Positions 28,704 to 36,231 of a DNA stretch of 64,000 nucleotides are shown one piece after another. Both the position numbers and the translations under genes were made by a program. The notes beneath the pieces were generated by a model. That model was not told the DNA's origin and did no database searches. It saw nothing but the letters and a program-made list of their open reading frames with translations. This DNA is from Streptomyces aquilus (GTDB lineage: Bacteria > Actinomycetota > Actinomycetes > Streptomycetales > Streptomycetaceae), in assembly GCF_003955715.1 (NCBI RefSeq), contig NZ_CP034463.1, forward strand, positions 8,184,001-8,248,000. Direction: 5' to 3'. How positions within the stretch are numbered: position 1 is the stretch's first letter; each line of letters begins with the position of its first letter.

Positions 28704-28955
28704 ATGGTGCGCACCCCCCTGACCCCCGAAGAGCGTGAACGCGGCGAGCGGCTCGGCCGGCTGCTGCGCGAGGCGCGCGGCGGCCGCAGCATGGCCGACG
28801 TCGCGACGAGCGCGGGCCTCTCGGCCGAGACCCTGCGGAAGATCGAGACCGGCCGCGCGCCGACCCCGGCGTTCTTCACGGTGGCGGCGCTGGCGCGGAC
28901 GCTCGGACTGTCGATGGACGAGATCGTGGAGAGGTGCGCGCTCGTCGTCGTGTGA
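28704..28955 (+). CDS. Small XRE-family DNA-binding protein
   Basis: An 83-residue stand-alone helix-turn-helix protein. Helices 2-3 of the Cro/CI fold are MADVATSAGLSAETLRKIETG (about 33-53, the conserved E-x-G turn), followed by the packing helix FFTVAALARTLGLSMDEIVE. There is no ligand-binding domain, so it should act as a simple dimeric repressor. Its gene is divergent from map with a shared 32-bp promoter; by context it probably represses itself and map. The start has no ribosome site and fits a leaderless transcript. Confidence 0.88.
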   Translation: MVRTPLTPEERERGERLGRLLREARGGRSMADVATSAGLSAETLRKIETGRAPTPAFFTVAALARTLGLSMDEIVERCALVVV

Positions 28956-29041
28956 ACGGCGGCCGTGCGGGCCGCACGTCACGTTCCGGAAGGTCCGGCG
29001 TACTCTGCGTCCAGTCCGAAAACTCTTCGTAGCGCGTTCGT

Positions 29042-29082
29042 AACACGGCTCGTGTTGTCTTACGGACCGGAGTGCTCCGGTC
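29042..29082. promoter_or_regulatory. Two successive perfect inverted repeats upstream of the repeat-rich protein
   Basis: AACACG-GCT-CGTGTT (29042-29056) is followed by GACCGGAG-TG-CTCCGGTC (29065-29082), 16 bp before the ATG at 29099. Either could be an operator; the second could also form a hairpin at the ribosome-binding region (GGGAG at 29087-29091 lies just outside the stem). Confidence 0.5.
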
Positions 29083-29098
29083 TGGCGGGAGTTGAACG

Positions 29099-31159
29099 AT
29101 GGCGGTGGATCAACTCCCGGGGCGGATACGGGAGTTCGTGAACTACCTGGACGCTCTGCTGGCGCGCCTGGATCAGGGCGGCGGCTGGTGCGCGGTGTTC
29201 TGGCAGCGCGACCCCGAGGGGATGCAGGCCTGTCTCGAAGGGCGCGAAGTACCGCCCTGGGACGTGGTGGAGGCACTCCTCCAGGACCTCGTCACGGAGT
29301 ACGGTCCCGCCGTCGCCGCCCCGGAGGTCGAACGGGCCCGGACCCTGCACGCCCAGGCCCTCGCCGCGTACGACGCCCGGCCCGGCGCCCGTGACGCGCT
29401 CGGCGACCGCCTCGACGTCATGCTCCGCGAACAGCGTTACGCCGCCGAACGCCAGGCGGAACTCGGCCACTTGCTCGCCACCGCCACCACCCGGGAAGCC
29501 GCCGACGCGATCCGCCTCGACCTCGCCTGGGCCCGCGACGACCACGAACGGGCGACCGCCCGCTGCGCCGAACTCCGCACCCGCATGGCCGACTTGGATC
29601 GCCGTACGGGGAGCGGCCAGGTCCAGGTGGTCCGGCGCGGGCAGCCCGTGTTCCGTGTCGACGACGAGCCCGACCCGGGCGGCGGAGCGCCGGGGCAGCG
29701 GGGCGGTGCCGCTCAGGCGGTCCGTGGGGGAGGACAGGCCGACCCCGGCGGGGCCGGGGTGAGCGGCGGTGCGGGGCAGATGGGACGTGGCGCGGGGCAG
29801 ACGGAGACGGGACGTGGCGCGGGGCAGATGGGACGTGGCGCGGGGCAGACGGGACGTGGTGCTGGGCAGCGCCCCGGCCGTGACGCCTTCGGCGACGGGA
29901 CGACGCGCATGCCGCAGCAGCGCGACGCGCGCACCGCCGCGGAGGCGGGCGGGACCGGGTGGCCGGGGGACGCGGCGGGGCGGGACGGCAGGGAGGACTG
30001 GGACGGTCGGGAGGGCCGGGCGGGCCGGGACGGTCGGGAGGGCCGGCACGGTCGGGCGGGCTGGGACGGTCGGGCGGGCTGGGACGGTCGGGAGGGCCGG
30101 GACATGGCGTCCGGCGGGGCGCGCGGCTTCGACGGCGCTGCTGCCTCCGGCTTCGACGGTGCTGCCCCCAGCTTCGAGGGCGGTGCCTCGGGCTTTGACG
30201 GCGTCGCTCCCGGCTTCGACGGCGCCGCCCCACGCTTCGACGGTGCCGCTCCCGGCTTCGACGGCGCTGCCACGGGTTTCGAGGGCGTAGCCCCGCGCTT
30301 CGATGGCGCCGCCCCCGCCTTCGATGGCGCCGCCCCCGCCTTCGACGGCGTAGCCCCCGCCTCCCACGCCCCCTCCGGCGACCCGACGGCTGCCCCCGAG
30401 CAGGACCCTGAACCGGCCCCCACCTCCAAGCAGCGCAAACGGCGCCGCGGTAGTGCGCGGTTCGCCGGGATGGTCGAGGAGGACGCCGCTCCGGTCGTCG
30501 TGTCGCCCGCTGTCGAGCCGGCGCTGCCCACCCCGGCCGCGACCGGTCGGCGTATCCCGCGCGGGGCCCGGTTCGCCGGGGCCGGTGCCGCGGCGCAGGC
30601 GCCGGAGCCGCAGGCCGAGCCGCTGGACAACGGGGACCGGCGTGAGGTGGCGCAGGCCGTCGAGCAGCTCGTACGACTGCGTCGTGAGGGGCGTAGCGGG
30701 GAGGCGCACGCCCTGCTGGTCGACGCCGCCTACTGGCCCGCCGCCCGCTTCCCGCTGCTCGCCGCCGAACTCCAGCACGCCGGGCTCGGCGCCGACTGGG
30801 CGACCCTGCTGTGGGAGGCCGCCTCGCTGCCCGCGGAGCGGCTCGTCGCGGCGGCGGACGCGCTGGTGGAGGCGGGGCGCGGCGCGGACGGGGAGCAGGT
30901 GCTGCGGCAGGGCGTCGTACGGCCCGCCGAGGAGGTCGGGCACGCCGTGCTCGGGCTCGTCCACGAGGGGCGCCGGCGCGAGGTGCGCGCACTGCTCGAC
31001 GCCTACGTCCGCGTCCGCACCCCGGAGGAGGCCGCCCGCAGCGCCGCCCCCGGCCCGCAGACCCTCGTACCGCTGCTCCTGGAGGCCGCCCGGGGGGTCT
31101 CGGAGGAACGGCACTGGGACCTCGTCCACGCCCTCCGGGTCGCCGGTCACACCGGCTGA
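29099..31159 (+). CDS. Large repeat-containing protein of unknown function
   Basis: A 686-residue soluble protein. Residues 1-185 are helical and probably coiled-coil (MLREQRYAAERQAELGHLL...). The middle is three repeat blocks: GAGQ(M/T)GR heptads (about 222-260), GREGRAGRDG/GWDGRAG repeats (about 300-338) and eleven copies of an 8-residue (G/R/A)F(D/E)G(A/V)AP unit (about 343-420). After a basic KQRKRRRG stretch come two ARFAG motifs, then a helical C-terminal domain (520-686) with LLxAA-type repeats. There is no signal peptide or catalytic motif. Proteins like this are often auto-named tegument-like in Streptomyces. GGGAG lies 7 nt before the ATG. Function unknown. Confidence 0.82.
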   Translation: MAVDQLPGRIREFVNYLDALLARLDQGGGWCAVFWQRDPEGMQACLEGREVPPWDVVEALLQDLVTEYGPAVAAPEVERARTLHAQALAAYDARPGARDALGDRLDVMLREQRYAAERQAELGHLLATATTREAADAIRLDLAWARDDHERATARCAELRTRMADLDRRTGSGQVQVVRRGQPVFRVDDEPDPGGGAPGQRGGAAQAVRGGGQADPGGAGVSGGAGQMGRGAGQTETGRGAGQMGRGAGQTGRGAGQRPGRDAFGDGTTRMPQQRDARTAAEAGGTGWPGDAAGRDGREDWDGREGRAGRDGREGRHGRAGWDGRAGWDGREGRDMASGGARGFDGAAASGFDGAAPSFEGGASGFDGVAPGFDGAAPRFDGAAPGFDGAATGFEGVAPRFDGAAPAFDGAAPAFDGVAPASHAPSGDPTAAPEQDPEPAPTSKQRKRRRGSARFAGMVEEDAAPVVVSPAVEPALPTPAATGRRIPRGARFAGAGAAAQAPEPQAEPLDNGDRREVAQAVEQLVRLRREGRSGEAHALLVDAAYWPAARFPLLAAELQHAGLGADWATLLWEAASLPAERLVAAADALVEAGRGADGEQVLRQGVVRPAEEVGHAVLGLVHEGRRREVRALLDAYVRVRTPEEAARSAAPGPQTLVPLLLEAARGVSEERHWDLVHALRVAGHTG
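29764..30370 (+). repeat. In-frame minisatellite blocks inside the repeat-rich gene
   Basis: Three blocks of short direct repeats: a 21-nt unit with GGGACGTGGCGCGGGGCAGA (four or so copies, 29764-29880), a GGACGGTCGGGAGGGCCGGG-type unit (about 29995-30105) and a 24-nt unit encoding FDGAAP (eleven copies, 30120-30365). All units are multiples of three, so copy-number change keeps the frame. Confidence 0.88.
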
Positions 31160-31182
31160 GCGGGCCCGCCGGACCGGCCCGC
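31160..31182 (+). terminator. GC hairpin after the repeat-rich gene
   Basis: GCGGGCC (31160-31166) and GGCCCGC (31176-31182) form a perfect 7-bp stem right after the stop codon, separating this gene from the hydantoin/pyrimidine block. No U-tract is present. Confidence 0.55.
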
Positions 31183-31199
31183 GCTCACCCACGTGAGTG

Positions 31200-31301
31200 T
31201 GAAACGTGATCGACTCCGCGGGTTAACGACGATGGTCTTGGCAAGGCTGCCGGAGAGGCTTACTTTCGACCCTCTACGGCCCGCATCTACGGGCGTAGAG
31301 G
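31200..31301 (+). promoter_or_regulatory. Promoter region of the first nitrilase gene
   Basis: TTGGCA (31238-31243), a 17-bp spacer and TACTTT (31261-31266) make a good housekeeping-type promoter. The start point would fall near 31272, at the left arm of a near-perfect inverted repeat: CCTCTACGGCCCG (31271-31283) against CGGGCGTAGAGG (31290-31301). TGAAACGTG at 31200-31208 lies about 30 bp before the -35 box and matches the TGAAACATG motifs at 35023 and 35054. The dyad at the start site could be a repressor site or a 5-prime hairpin. Confidence 0.6.
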
Positions 31302-31329
31302 CTCTGAGGTCCCGTCGAAGGAGCAGCTC

Positions 31330-32172
31330 ATGGCCAACGTCGTTCGTGCCGCTCTGGTCCAGGCCACCTGGACCGGCGACACCGAGTCCATGGTGGCGAA
31401 ACACGAGGAGCACGCCCGCGAGGCGGCCCGCCAGGGTGCGAAGATCATCGGCTTCCAGGAAGTGTTCAACGCCCCCTACTTCTGCCAGGTCCAGGAGCCG
31501 GAGCACTACCGGTGGGCCGAGCCGGTGCCCGACGGGCCGACCGTGCGCCGTATGCAGGACCTCGCCCGCGAGACCGGCATGGTGATCGTCGTGCCGGTCT
31601 TCGAGGTCGAGCAGTCCGGCTTCTACTACAACACCGCCGCCGTGATCGACGCCGACGGCACCTTCCTCGGCAAGTACCGCAAGCACCACATCCCGCAGGT
31701 GAAGGGCTTCTGGGAGAAGTACTACTTCAAGCCGGGCAACGCGGGTTGGCCGGTCTTCGACACGGCCGTGGGGAAGGTCGGCGTCTACATCTGCTACGAC
31801 CGCCACTTCCCGGAGGGCTGGCGCCAACTGGGCCTGAACGGCGCCCAGCTCGTCTACAACCCCTCCGCCACCCACCGCGGCCTGTCCTCCTACCTCTGGC
31901 GGCTCGAACAGCCGGCCGCCGCCGTCGCCAACGAGTACTTCGTCGCCGCGATCAACCGCGTCGGCGTCGAGGAGTACGGCGACAACGACTTCTACGGGAC
32001 GTCCTACTTCGTCGACCCGCGCGGTCAGTTCGTCGGGGACACGGCCAGCGACAAGGTCGAGGAACTCCTCGTCCGGGACCTCGACTTCGACCTCATCGAA
32101 GAGGTACGGCAGCAGTGGGCCTTCTACCGCGACCGCAGGCCCGACGCCTACGAGGGGCTGGTGCAGCCGTGA
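31330..32172 (+). CDS. Nitrilase-superfamily amidohydrolase, beta-ureidopropionase-like (copy 1)
   Basis: A 280-residue CN-hydrolase with the catalytic triad Glu44 (GFQEVF), Lys118 (YRKHH) and Cys155 (ICYDRHFPEG). It most resembles N-carbamoyl-beta-alanine/N-carbamoyl-D-amino-acid amidohydrolases, which cleave the carbamoyl group to CO2, ammonia and an amino acid: the last step of reductive pyrimidine or hydantoin breakdown. It overlaps the transaminase start by GTGA. The ATG at 31330 follows AAGGAGCAG, a strong ribosome site. A paralogue of exactly the same length is at 35358; large stretches are identical, including all catalytic positions. Confidence 0.92.
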   Translation: MANVVRAALVQATWTGDTESMVAKHEEHAREAARQGAKIIGFQEVFNAPYFCQVQEPEHYRWAEPVPDGPTVRRMQDLARETGMVIVVPVFEVEQSGFYYNTAAVIDADGTFLGKYRKHHIPQVKGFWEKYYFKPGNAGWPVFDTAVGKVGVYICYDRHFPEGWRQLGLNGAQLVYNPSATHRGLSSYLWRLEQPAAAVANEYFVAAINRVGVEEYGDNDFYGTSYFVDPRGQFVGDTASDKVEELLVRDLDFDLIEEVRQQWAFYRDRRPDAYEGLVQP

Positions 32173-33452
32173 ACGACCTGTTCGCACGCCATCGTTCCGT
32201 CCTCCCCGACTGGCTCGCCCTCTACTACGAGGACCCGCTGGAGATCACGCACGGCGAGGGCCGGTACGTGTGGGACGCCGAGGGCAACAAGTACCTCGAC
32301 TTCTTCGGCGGCATTCTCACGACGATGACCGCCCATGCGCTGCCGGAGGTCACCAAGGCGGTGAGCGAACAGGCCGGGAGGATCATCCACTCGTCCACGC
32401 TCTACCTGAACCGCCCCATGGTCGAACTGGCCGAGCGGATCGCCCAGTTGTCCGGCATCCCGGACGCCCGCGTCTTCTTCACCACCTCCGGCACCGAGGC
32501 CAACGACACCGCCCTGCTGCTCGCGACGACGTACCGCCGCAGCAACACGATCCTCGCGATGCGCAACAGCTATCACGGCCGTTCCTTCAGCGCGGTCGGC
32601 ATCACCGGCAACCGCGGCTGGTCCCCGACCTCGTTGTCCCCGCTCCAGACGCTGTACGTCCACGGCGGCGTCCGCACCCGCGGTCCGTACGCGGACCTGA
32701 GCGACGACGACTTCATCGCGGCCTGCGTCGAGGACCTGAAGGATCTCCTCGGCCACACCCGCCCGCCCGCCGCCCTGATCGCCGAGCCGATCCAGGGCGT
32801 CGGCGGCTTCACCTCCCCGCCGGACGGGCTGTACGCCGCCTTCCGCGAGGTGCTCAGCGAGCGCGGCATCCTGTGGATCGCCGACGAGGTGCAGACCGGC
32901 TGGGGCCGCACCGGCGACAACTTCTGGGGCTGGCAGGCCCACGGCGAGCACGGCCCGCCCGACATCCTCACCTTCGCCAAGGGCATCGGCAACGGCATGT
33001 CCATCGGCGGTGTCGTCGCCCGCGCCGAGATCATGAACTGCCTGGACGCCAACAGCATCTCGACGTTCGGCGGTACCCAGATCACCATGGCGGCGGGGCT
33101 CGCGAACCTGTCGTACCTCCTGGAACACGACCTCCAGGGCAACGCCCGGCGCGTCGGCGGACTCCTCATCGAACGGCTGCGGGCCGTCGCCGCGCAGGTG
33201 CCCGGCGTACGCGAGGTCCGTGGCCGCGGGCTCATGCTCGGCATCGAGCTCGTGAAACCCGGCACCGACCAGGCCGACCCGGACGCGGCGAGCGCGGTGC
33301 TGGAGGCGTGCCGCGCGGGCGGGCTGCTCATCGGCAAGGGCGGCGGCCACAACACCAGTGCCCTCAGGGTCGCCCCGCCGCTGTCCCTCACCGTCGCGGA
33401 GGCCGAGGAGGGCGCCGCGATCCTCGAGAACGCTCTGAGGGGCATTCAGTAG
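32169..33452 (+). CDS. Class III aminotransferase (beta-alanine/AGXT2-like)
   Basis: A 427-residue PLP-dependent transaminase starting at a GTG that overlaps the nitrilase stop. Seen motifs are TSGTEANDTAL (phosphate pocket), AEPIQGVGG, IADEVQTGWGR (Asp that contacts the PLP ring) and FAKGIGNG with Lys271 as the Schiff-base residue. The style matches alanine-glyoxylate/beta-alanine or beta-aminoisobutyrate transaminases. Given its coupling to a carbamoyl-amino-acid hydrolase, it probably moves the amino group of the released beta-amino acid to pyruvate or glyoxylate, giving a semialdehyde. Substrate assignment is by context. Confidence 0.92.
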   Translation: MNDLFARHRSVLPDWLALYYEDPLEITHGEGRYVWDAEGNKYLDFFGGILTTMTAHALPEVTKAVSEQAGRIIHSSTLYLNRPMVELAERIAQLSGIPDARVFFTTSGTEANDTALLLATTYRRSNTILAMRNSYHGRSFSAVGITGNRGWSPTSLSPLQTLYVHGGVRTRGPYADLSDDDFIAACVEDLKDLLGHTRPPAALIAEPIQGVGGFTSPPDGLYAAFREVLSERGILWIADEVQTGWGRTGDNFWGWQAHGEHGPPDILTFAKGIGNGMSIGGVVARAEIMNCLDANSISTFGGTQITMAAGLANLSYLLEHDLQGNARRVGGLLIERLRAVAAQVPGVREVRGRGLMLGIELVKPGTDQADPDAASAVLEACRAGGLLIGKGGGHNTSALRVAPPLSLTVAEAEEGAAILENALRGIQ

Positions 33453-33477
33453 CAGTACACAGCAAGGGATGTACGCC

Positions 33478-35025
33478 ATGACCACCACCTTGGACCACTT
33501 GGCACCGGCCCTGTCCGTCCGCCAGGTCCTCACCCTGGAACGGGTGCTCGCCGGGGAGCCCGAGGTGGTGGCCGGCGCGGCCCAGCTCGACCGGGCCGTG
33601 CGCTGGGTGCATGTCGCCGAGGCCGCCGACGTGGGCGTCATGCTCAGCGGCGGCGAGATGGTCCTCACCACCGGGGTGCTGCTCGCCGGTGACGAGGGCG
33701 CGCAGGCCGAGTACATCCAGTCGCTGCACCGCGCGGAGGCCGCGGCCGTCGTCCTCGGTCTGGGCCGGGCCTTCCCGGCCCCGCCGGACGTCATGCGCCG
33801 GGCCGCCGAGCGGTGCGGGCTGCCCATGGTCGTCCTCCACCGGCCGTTCCCCTTCGCGGAGTTGACCGAGGAGGTGCAATCGCGGCTGGTCCGGCGGAAG
33901 TTCGCGGCCGTGAGCCTCTCCGAGGCCGTCCGGACCGCCCTCACCGGCCTCATCACCGCGGGCGCCCCGCTCCAGCGGCTGCTCGACGAGGTCGCCCAGC
34001 ACAGCGCCTGCCCGGTCGTCGTCACCAACCTCGCCCACCGCGTCCTCGCCACCGCGGGGGAGCGGCCGGCCGTGGACGACGTGCTGCGCGACTGGGAGCG
34101 TATCGCCCGACAGGCCGGCGGCACCGAGGGCGACGGCTGGATCCGCGCCGAACTGGGCGGACGCGGGGAACGCTGGGGGCAGATCCTGCTCTGCGGCTAC
34201 CGCGGCGACACCGCCTCCGGACGGCTGCTCGCCGACCGGGCCGCCGAGGCCCTCGTCCTGCACCGCATGCTCGGCGGCAACTCCGCCCACACCTGGGAGG
34301 AGCAGTCCGCGCAGAGCCTGCTCACCGACCTCGTCAGCGGGGTCGTACCGGCGCGCCAGCTGCTGCCGCGGGCGCGGGCCGCCGGACTGCCCGTCAACCG
34401 GCGGACGTTCGTGCCGCTGGTCGTACGGGACGGTGATCCGGCCGAACTCGACCGGGTGCTGCGGCTGTTGGGGCTGCCGGGGCTCGTCGCCGAGCTCGCC
34501 GACGGGGTCACCGCCGTACTCCTGAGCCTGGCCCGGGACCAGGACGCGGCCGTCCTGACGGCGAACTTCGCGGCGCGGCTGACGCAGACCGTCGTGGCGG
34601 CGGCCGACCCGCGCACCGCCTGGGACGACGTCCCCGCCGGGATGCGCGAGGCCCAGCACGTCGCCGACGCGGTCGCCTCCGGGGCGCTCGACCTCCCGGC
34701 CGTCGTGCGCCTCAAGGACGTCCATCTGCGGGGCCTGATACGGCTGTTGCGCGACGACCCGTATGTGCAGTCCTTCGCCGAGCGCGAGTTGGACGGGCTG
34801 CTGTGCGACTCGGGCCCGGGGGAGGGGCTGCTGGCCGTCCTGCGGACGTATCTCGCCACCGGCCGCAACAAGTCCCGCACCGCCCAGCTCCACCACGTCT
34901 CGCGCCCCGCGCTGTACCGGCGCCTCGAAGCGATACAGACCCGGCTCGGCGTCGACCTCGACGATTTCGAGCAGGCCGCCTCGGTGCACATCGCGCTCCT
35001 CGCGCATGACGCGCAACAGAGCTGA
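33478..35025 (+). CDS. PucR-family transcriptional regulator
   Basis: A 515-residue regulator. The N-terminal PucR purine-catabolism domain is at about 10-130 (SVRQVLTLERVLAGEPEVVAG-type start), a GGDEF-like central region follows, and the C-terminal PucR-type helix-turn-helix is at about 445-505 (TYLATGRNKSRTAQLHHVSRPALYRRL). PucR proteins sense nitrogen-rich metabolites and activate purine, allantoin or pyrimidine catabolism. It lies between the transaminase and the second nitrilase and is the obvious local regulator of the block. The ATG at 33478 is preferred to ATG 33469 because AAGGGATG lies 7 nt upstream. Confidence 0.92.
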   Translation: MTTTLDHLAPALSVRQVLTLERVLAGEPEVVAGAAQLDRAVRWVHVAEAADVGVMLSGGEMVLTTGVLLAGDEGAQAEYIQSLHRAEAAAVVLGLGRAFPAPPDVMRRAAERCGLPMVVLHRPFPFAELTEEVQSRLVRRKFAAVSLSEAVRTALTGLITAGAPLQRLLDEVAQHSACPVVVTNLAHRVLATAGERPAVDDVLRDWERIARQAGGTEGDGWIRAELGGRGERWGQILLCGYRGDTASGRLLADRAAEALVLHRMLGGNSAHTWEEQSAQSLLTDLVSGVVPARQLLPRARAAGLPVNRRTFVPLVVRDGDPAELDRVLRLLGLPGLVAELADGVTAVLLSLARDQDAAVLTANFAARLTQTVVAAADPRTAWDDVPAGMREAQHVADAVASGALDLPAVVRLKDVHLRGLIRLLRDDPYVQSFAERELDGLLCDSGPGEGLLAVLRTYLATGRNKSRTAQLHHVSRPALYRRLEAIQTRLGVDLDDFEQAASVHIALLAHDAQQS

Positions 35026-35120
35026 AACATGCCATGACCTGGGAAAACGGCGGTGAAACATGGGATCGCGCGAGGGTGACACCGTGACACGCCGCACGCC
35101 CGCAGACGTGACACGCTGCA
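35013..35120 (+). promoter_or_regulatory. Candidate regulator sites: TGAAACATG pair and GTGACAC triplet
   Basis: TGAAACATG occurs at 35023-35031 and 35054-35062, 31 bp (three helical turns) apart, and in a close form (TGAAACGTG) at 31200. The two downstream copies also read as GCAAC-N6-GAAAC and AAAAC-N6-GAAAC, resembling the GlnR box GTNAC-N6-GAAAC. Further on, GTGACAC is repeated at 35076, 35084 and 35108 (intervals of 8 and 24), the last two within a 14-nt repeat CGTGACACGCYGCA. They precede the second nitrilase/hydantoinase unit. Confidence 0.5.
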
Positions 35121-35152
35121 ACTCAAAGCCCGCTTTCGGACTTCCTAGCCTT

Positions 35153-35333
35153 CTGGGGCGGGCGTCGGAAGTTCCGTCTGCCCCGCGACGCCCGGCACGC
35201 ACTCTCGACGCACCGCGCACAAGCCCAAGTACATCCAGTACGAGGGCTTGCGCGCGGCACGCCGAGAGCACGCACCGGACGCCGCAGGGCCCGCCCTTCG
35301 GGCGGACGACGGCACTTCCGACGCCCGCCCCAG
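35153..35333. repeat. 181-nt branched palindrome (structured RNA or MITE-like element)
   Basis: The outer arms (35153-35172 and 35314-35333) pair perfectly over 20 bp, then CCGTC/GACGG adds 5 bp after one mismatch. An inner 42-bp stem joins 35185-35226 to 35244-35285 around a 17-nt loop. A side hairpin CCGCCC-TTC-GGGCGG (35291-35305) makes a three-way junction. The inner stem has ten mismatches, every one A against C on the plus strand; on the minus strand all ten become G-U pairs. This implies folding of a minus-strand RNA (or minus single strand). It fills most of the 332-bp gap between the PucR gene and the second nitrilase gene; no transposase is present. Confidence 0.85.
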
Positions 35334-35357
35334 CACACCGAGCGACCGGAGGTCCCG

Positions 35358-36200
35358 ATGAGCAGAGTGATCCGTGCCGCCCTCTTCCAGACCGCGTGGA
35401 CGGGCGACAAGGAATCGATGATCCAGGTACACGAGCAGGCGGCCCGCGACGCGGCCGCGCAGGGTGCTCAGGTCCTGTGCTTCCAGGAGCTGTTCTACGG
35501 GCCCTACTTCTGCCAGGTCCAGGACAAGGCGTTCTACGAGTACGCCGAGCAGATCCCGGACGGGCCGATCGTCAAGCGGTTCCAGGCGCTGGCCAAGGAG
35601 CTGGGCATCGTCCTGATCCTGCCGATGTACGAGGAGGAGCAGCCCGGCGTCCTCTACAACACGGCCGCCGTGATCGACGCCGACGGCTCGTACCTCGGCA
35701 AGTACCGCAAGCACCACATCCCCCAAGTCCCGGGATTCTGGGAGAAGTTCTACTTCCGCCCGGGCAACCTGGGCTGGCCGATCTTCGACACCAAGGTCGG
35801 GAAGATCGGCGTCTACATCTGCTACGACCGCCACTTCCCCGAGGGCTGGCGGGCGTTGGGCCTCGCGGGTGCCGAGATCGTCTTCAACCCGTCGGCCACC
35901 TCGCGTGGACTGTCCGCCTACCTGTGGCAGTTGGAGCAGCCGGCGGCGGCCGTCGCCAACGAGTACTTCGTCGGCGCGATCAACCGGGTGGGCGTCGAGG
36001 AGCTGGGCGACAACGACTTCTACGGGACGACCTACTTCGTCGACCCGGAGGCCCAGTTCGTGGGCGAGGTGGCGAGCGACAAGGAGACCGAACTCGTCGT
36101 ACGGGACCTGGACCTGAACAAGCTGCGCGAGGTCCGCGACCGCTGGCAGTTCTACCGGGACCGCCGCCCCGACGCGTACCCGCCGCTGACCGCACCCTGA
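35358..36200 (+). CDS. Nitrilase-superfamily amidohydrolase, beta-ureidopropionase-like (copy 2)
   Basis: A 280-residue paralogue of the enzyme at 31330 with the same triad (Glu44, Lys118, Cys155) and long shared stretches around the active site. Differences concentrate in the first 100 residues and near the C-terminus, so the two may split substrates, for example carbamoyl-beta-alanine versus carbamoyl-beta-aminoisobutyrate or N-carbamoyl-alpha-amino acids. It has GGAGG 9 nt before the ATG and is followed 31 bp later by the hydantoinase, whose product it would hydrolyse. Confidence 0.93.
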   Translation: MSRVIRAALFQTAWTGDKESMIQVHEQAARDAAAQGAQVLCFQELFYGPYFCQVQDKAFYEYAEQIPDGPIVKRFQALAKELGIVLILPMYEEEQPGVLYNTAAVIDADGSYLGKYRKHHIPQVPGFWEKFYFRPGNLGWPIFDTKVGKIGVYICYDRHFPEGWRALGLAGAEIVFNPSATSRGLSAYLWQLEQPAAAVANEYFVGAINRVGVEELGDNDFYGTTYFVDPEAQFVGEVASDKETELVVRDLDLNKLREVRDRWQFYRDRRPDAYPPLTAP

Positions 36201-36231
36201 TCACATCGTCCACCCTGGCAGGAGAGGGAGC

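Noticed and set aside
29764..30110. Short regular repeats as a CRISPR array
   Set aside because: Repeats are contiguous, in-frame and without unique spacers of constant length.
35153..35333. The palindrome as an insertion sequence
   Set aside because: It is only 181 bp, contains no reading frame and no obvious target-site duplication; at most it is a non-autonomous element.
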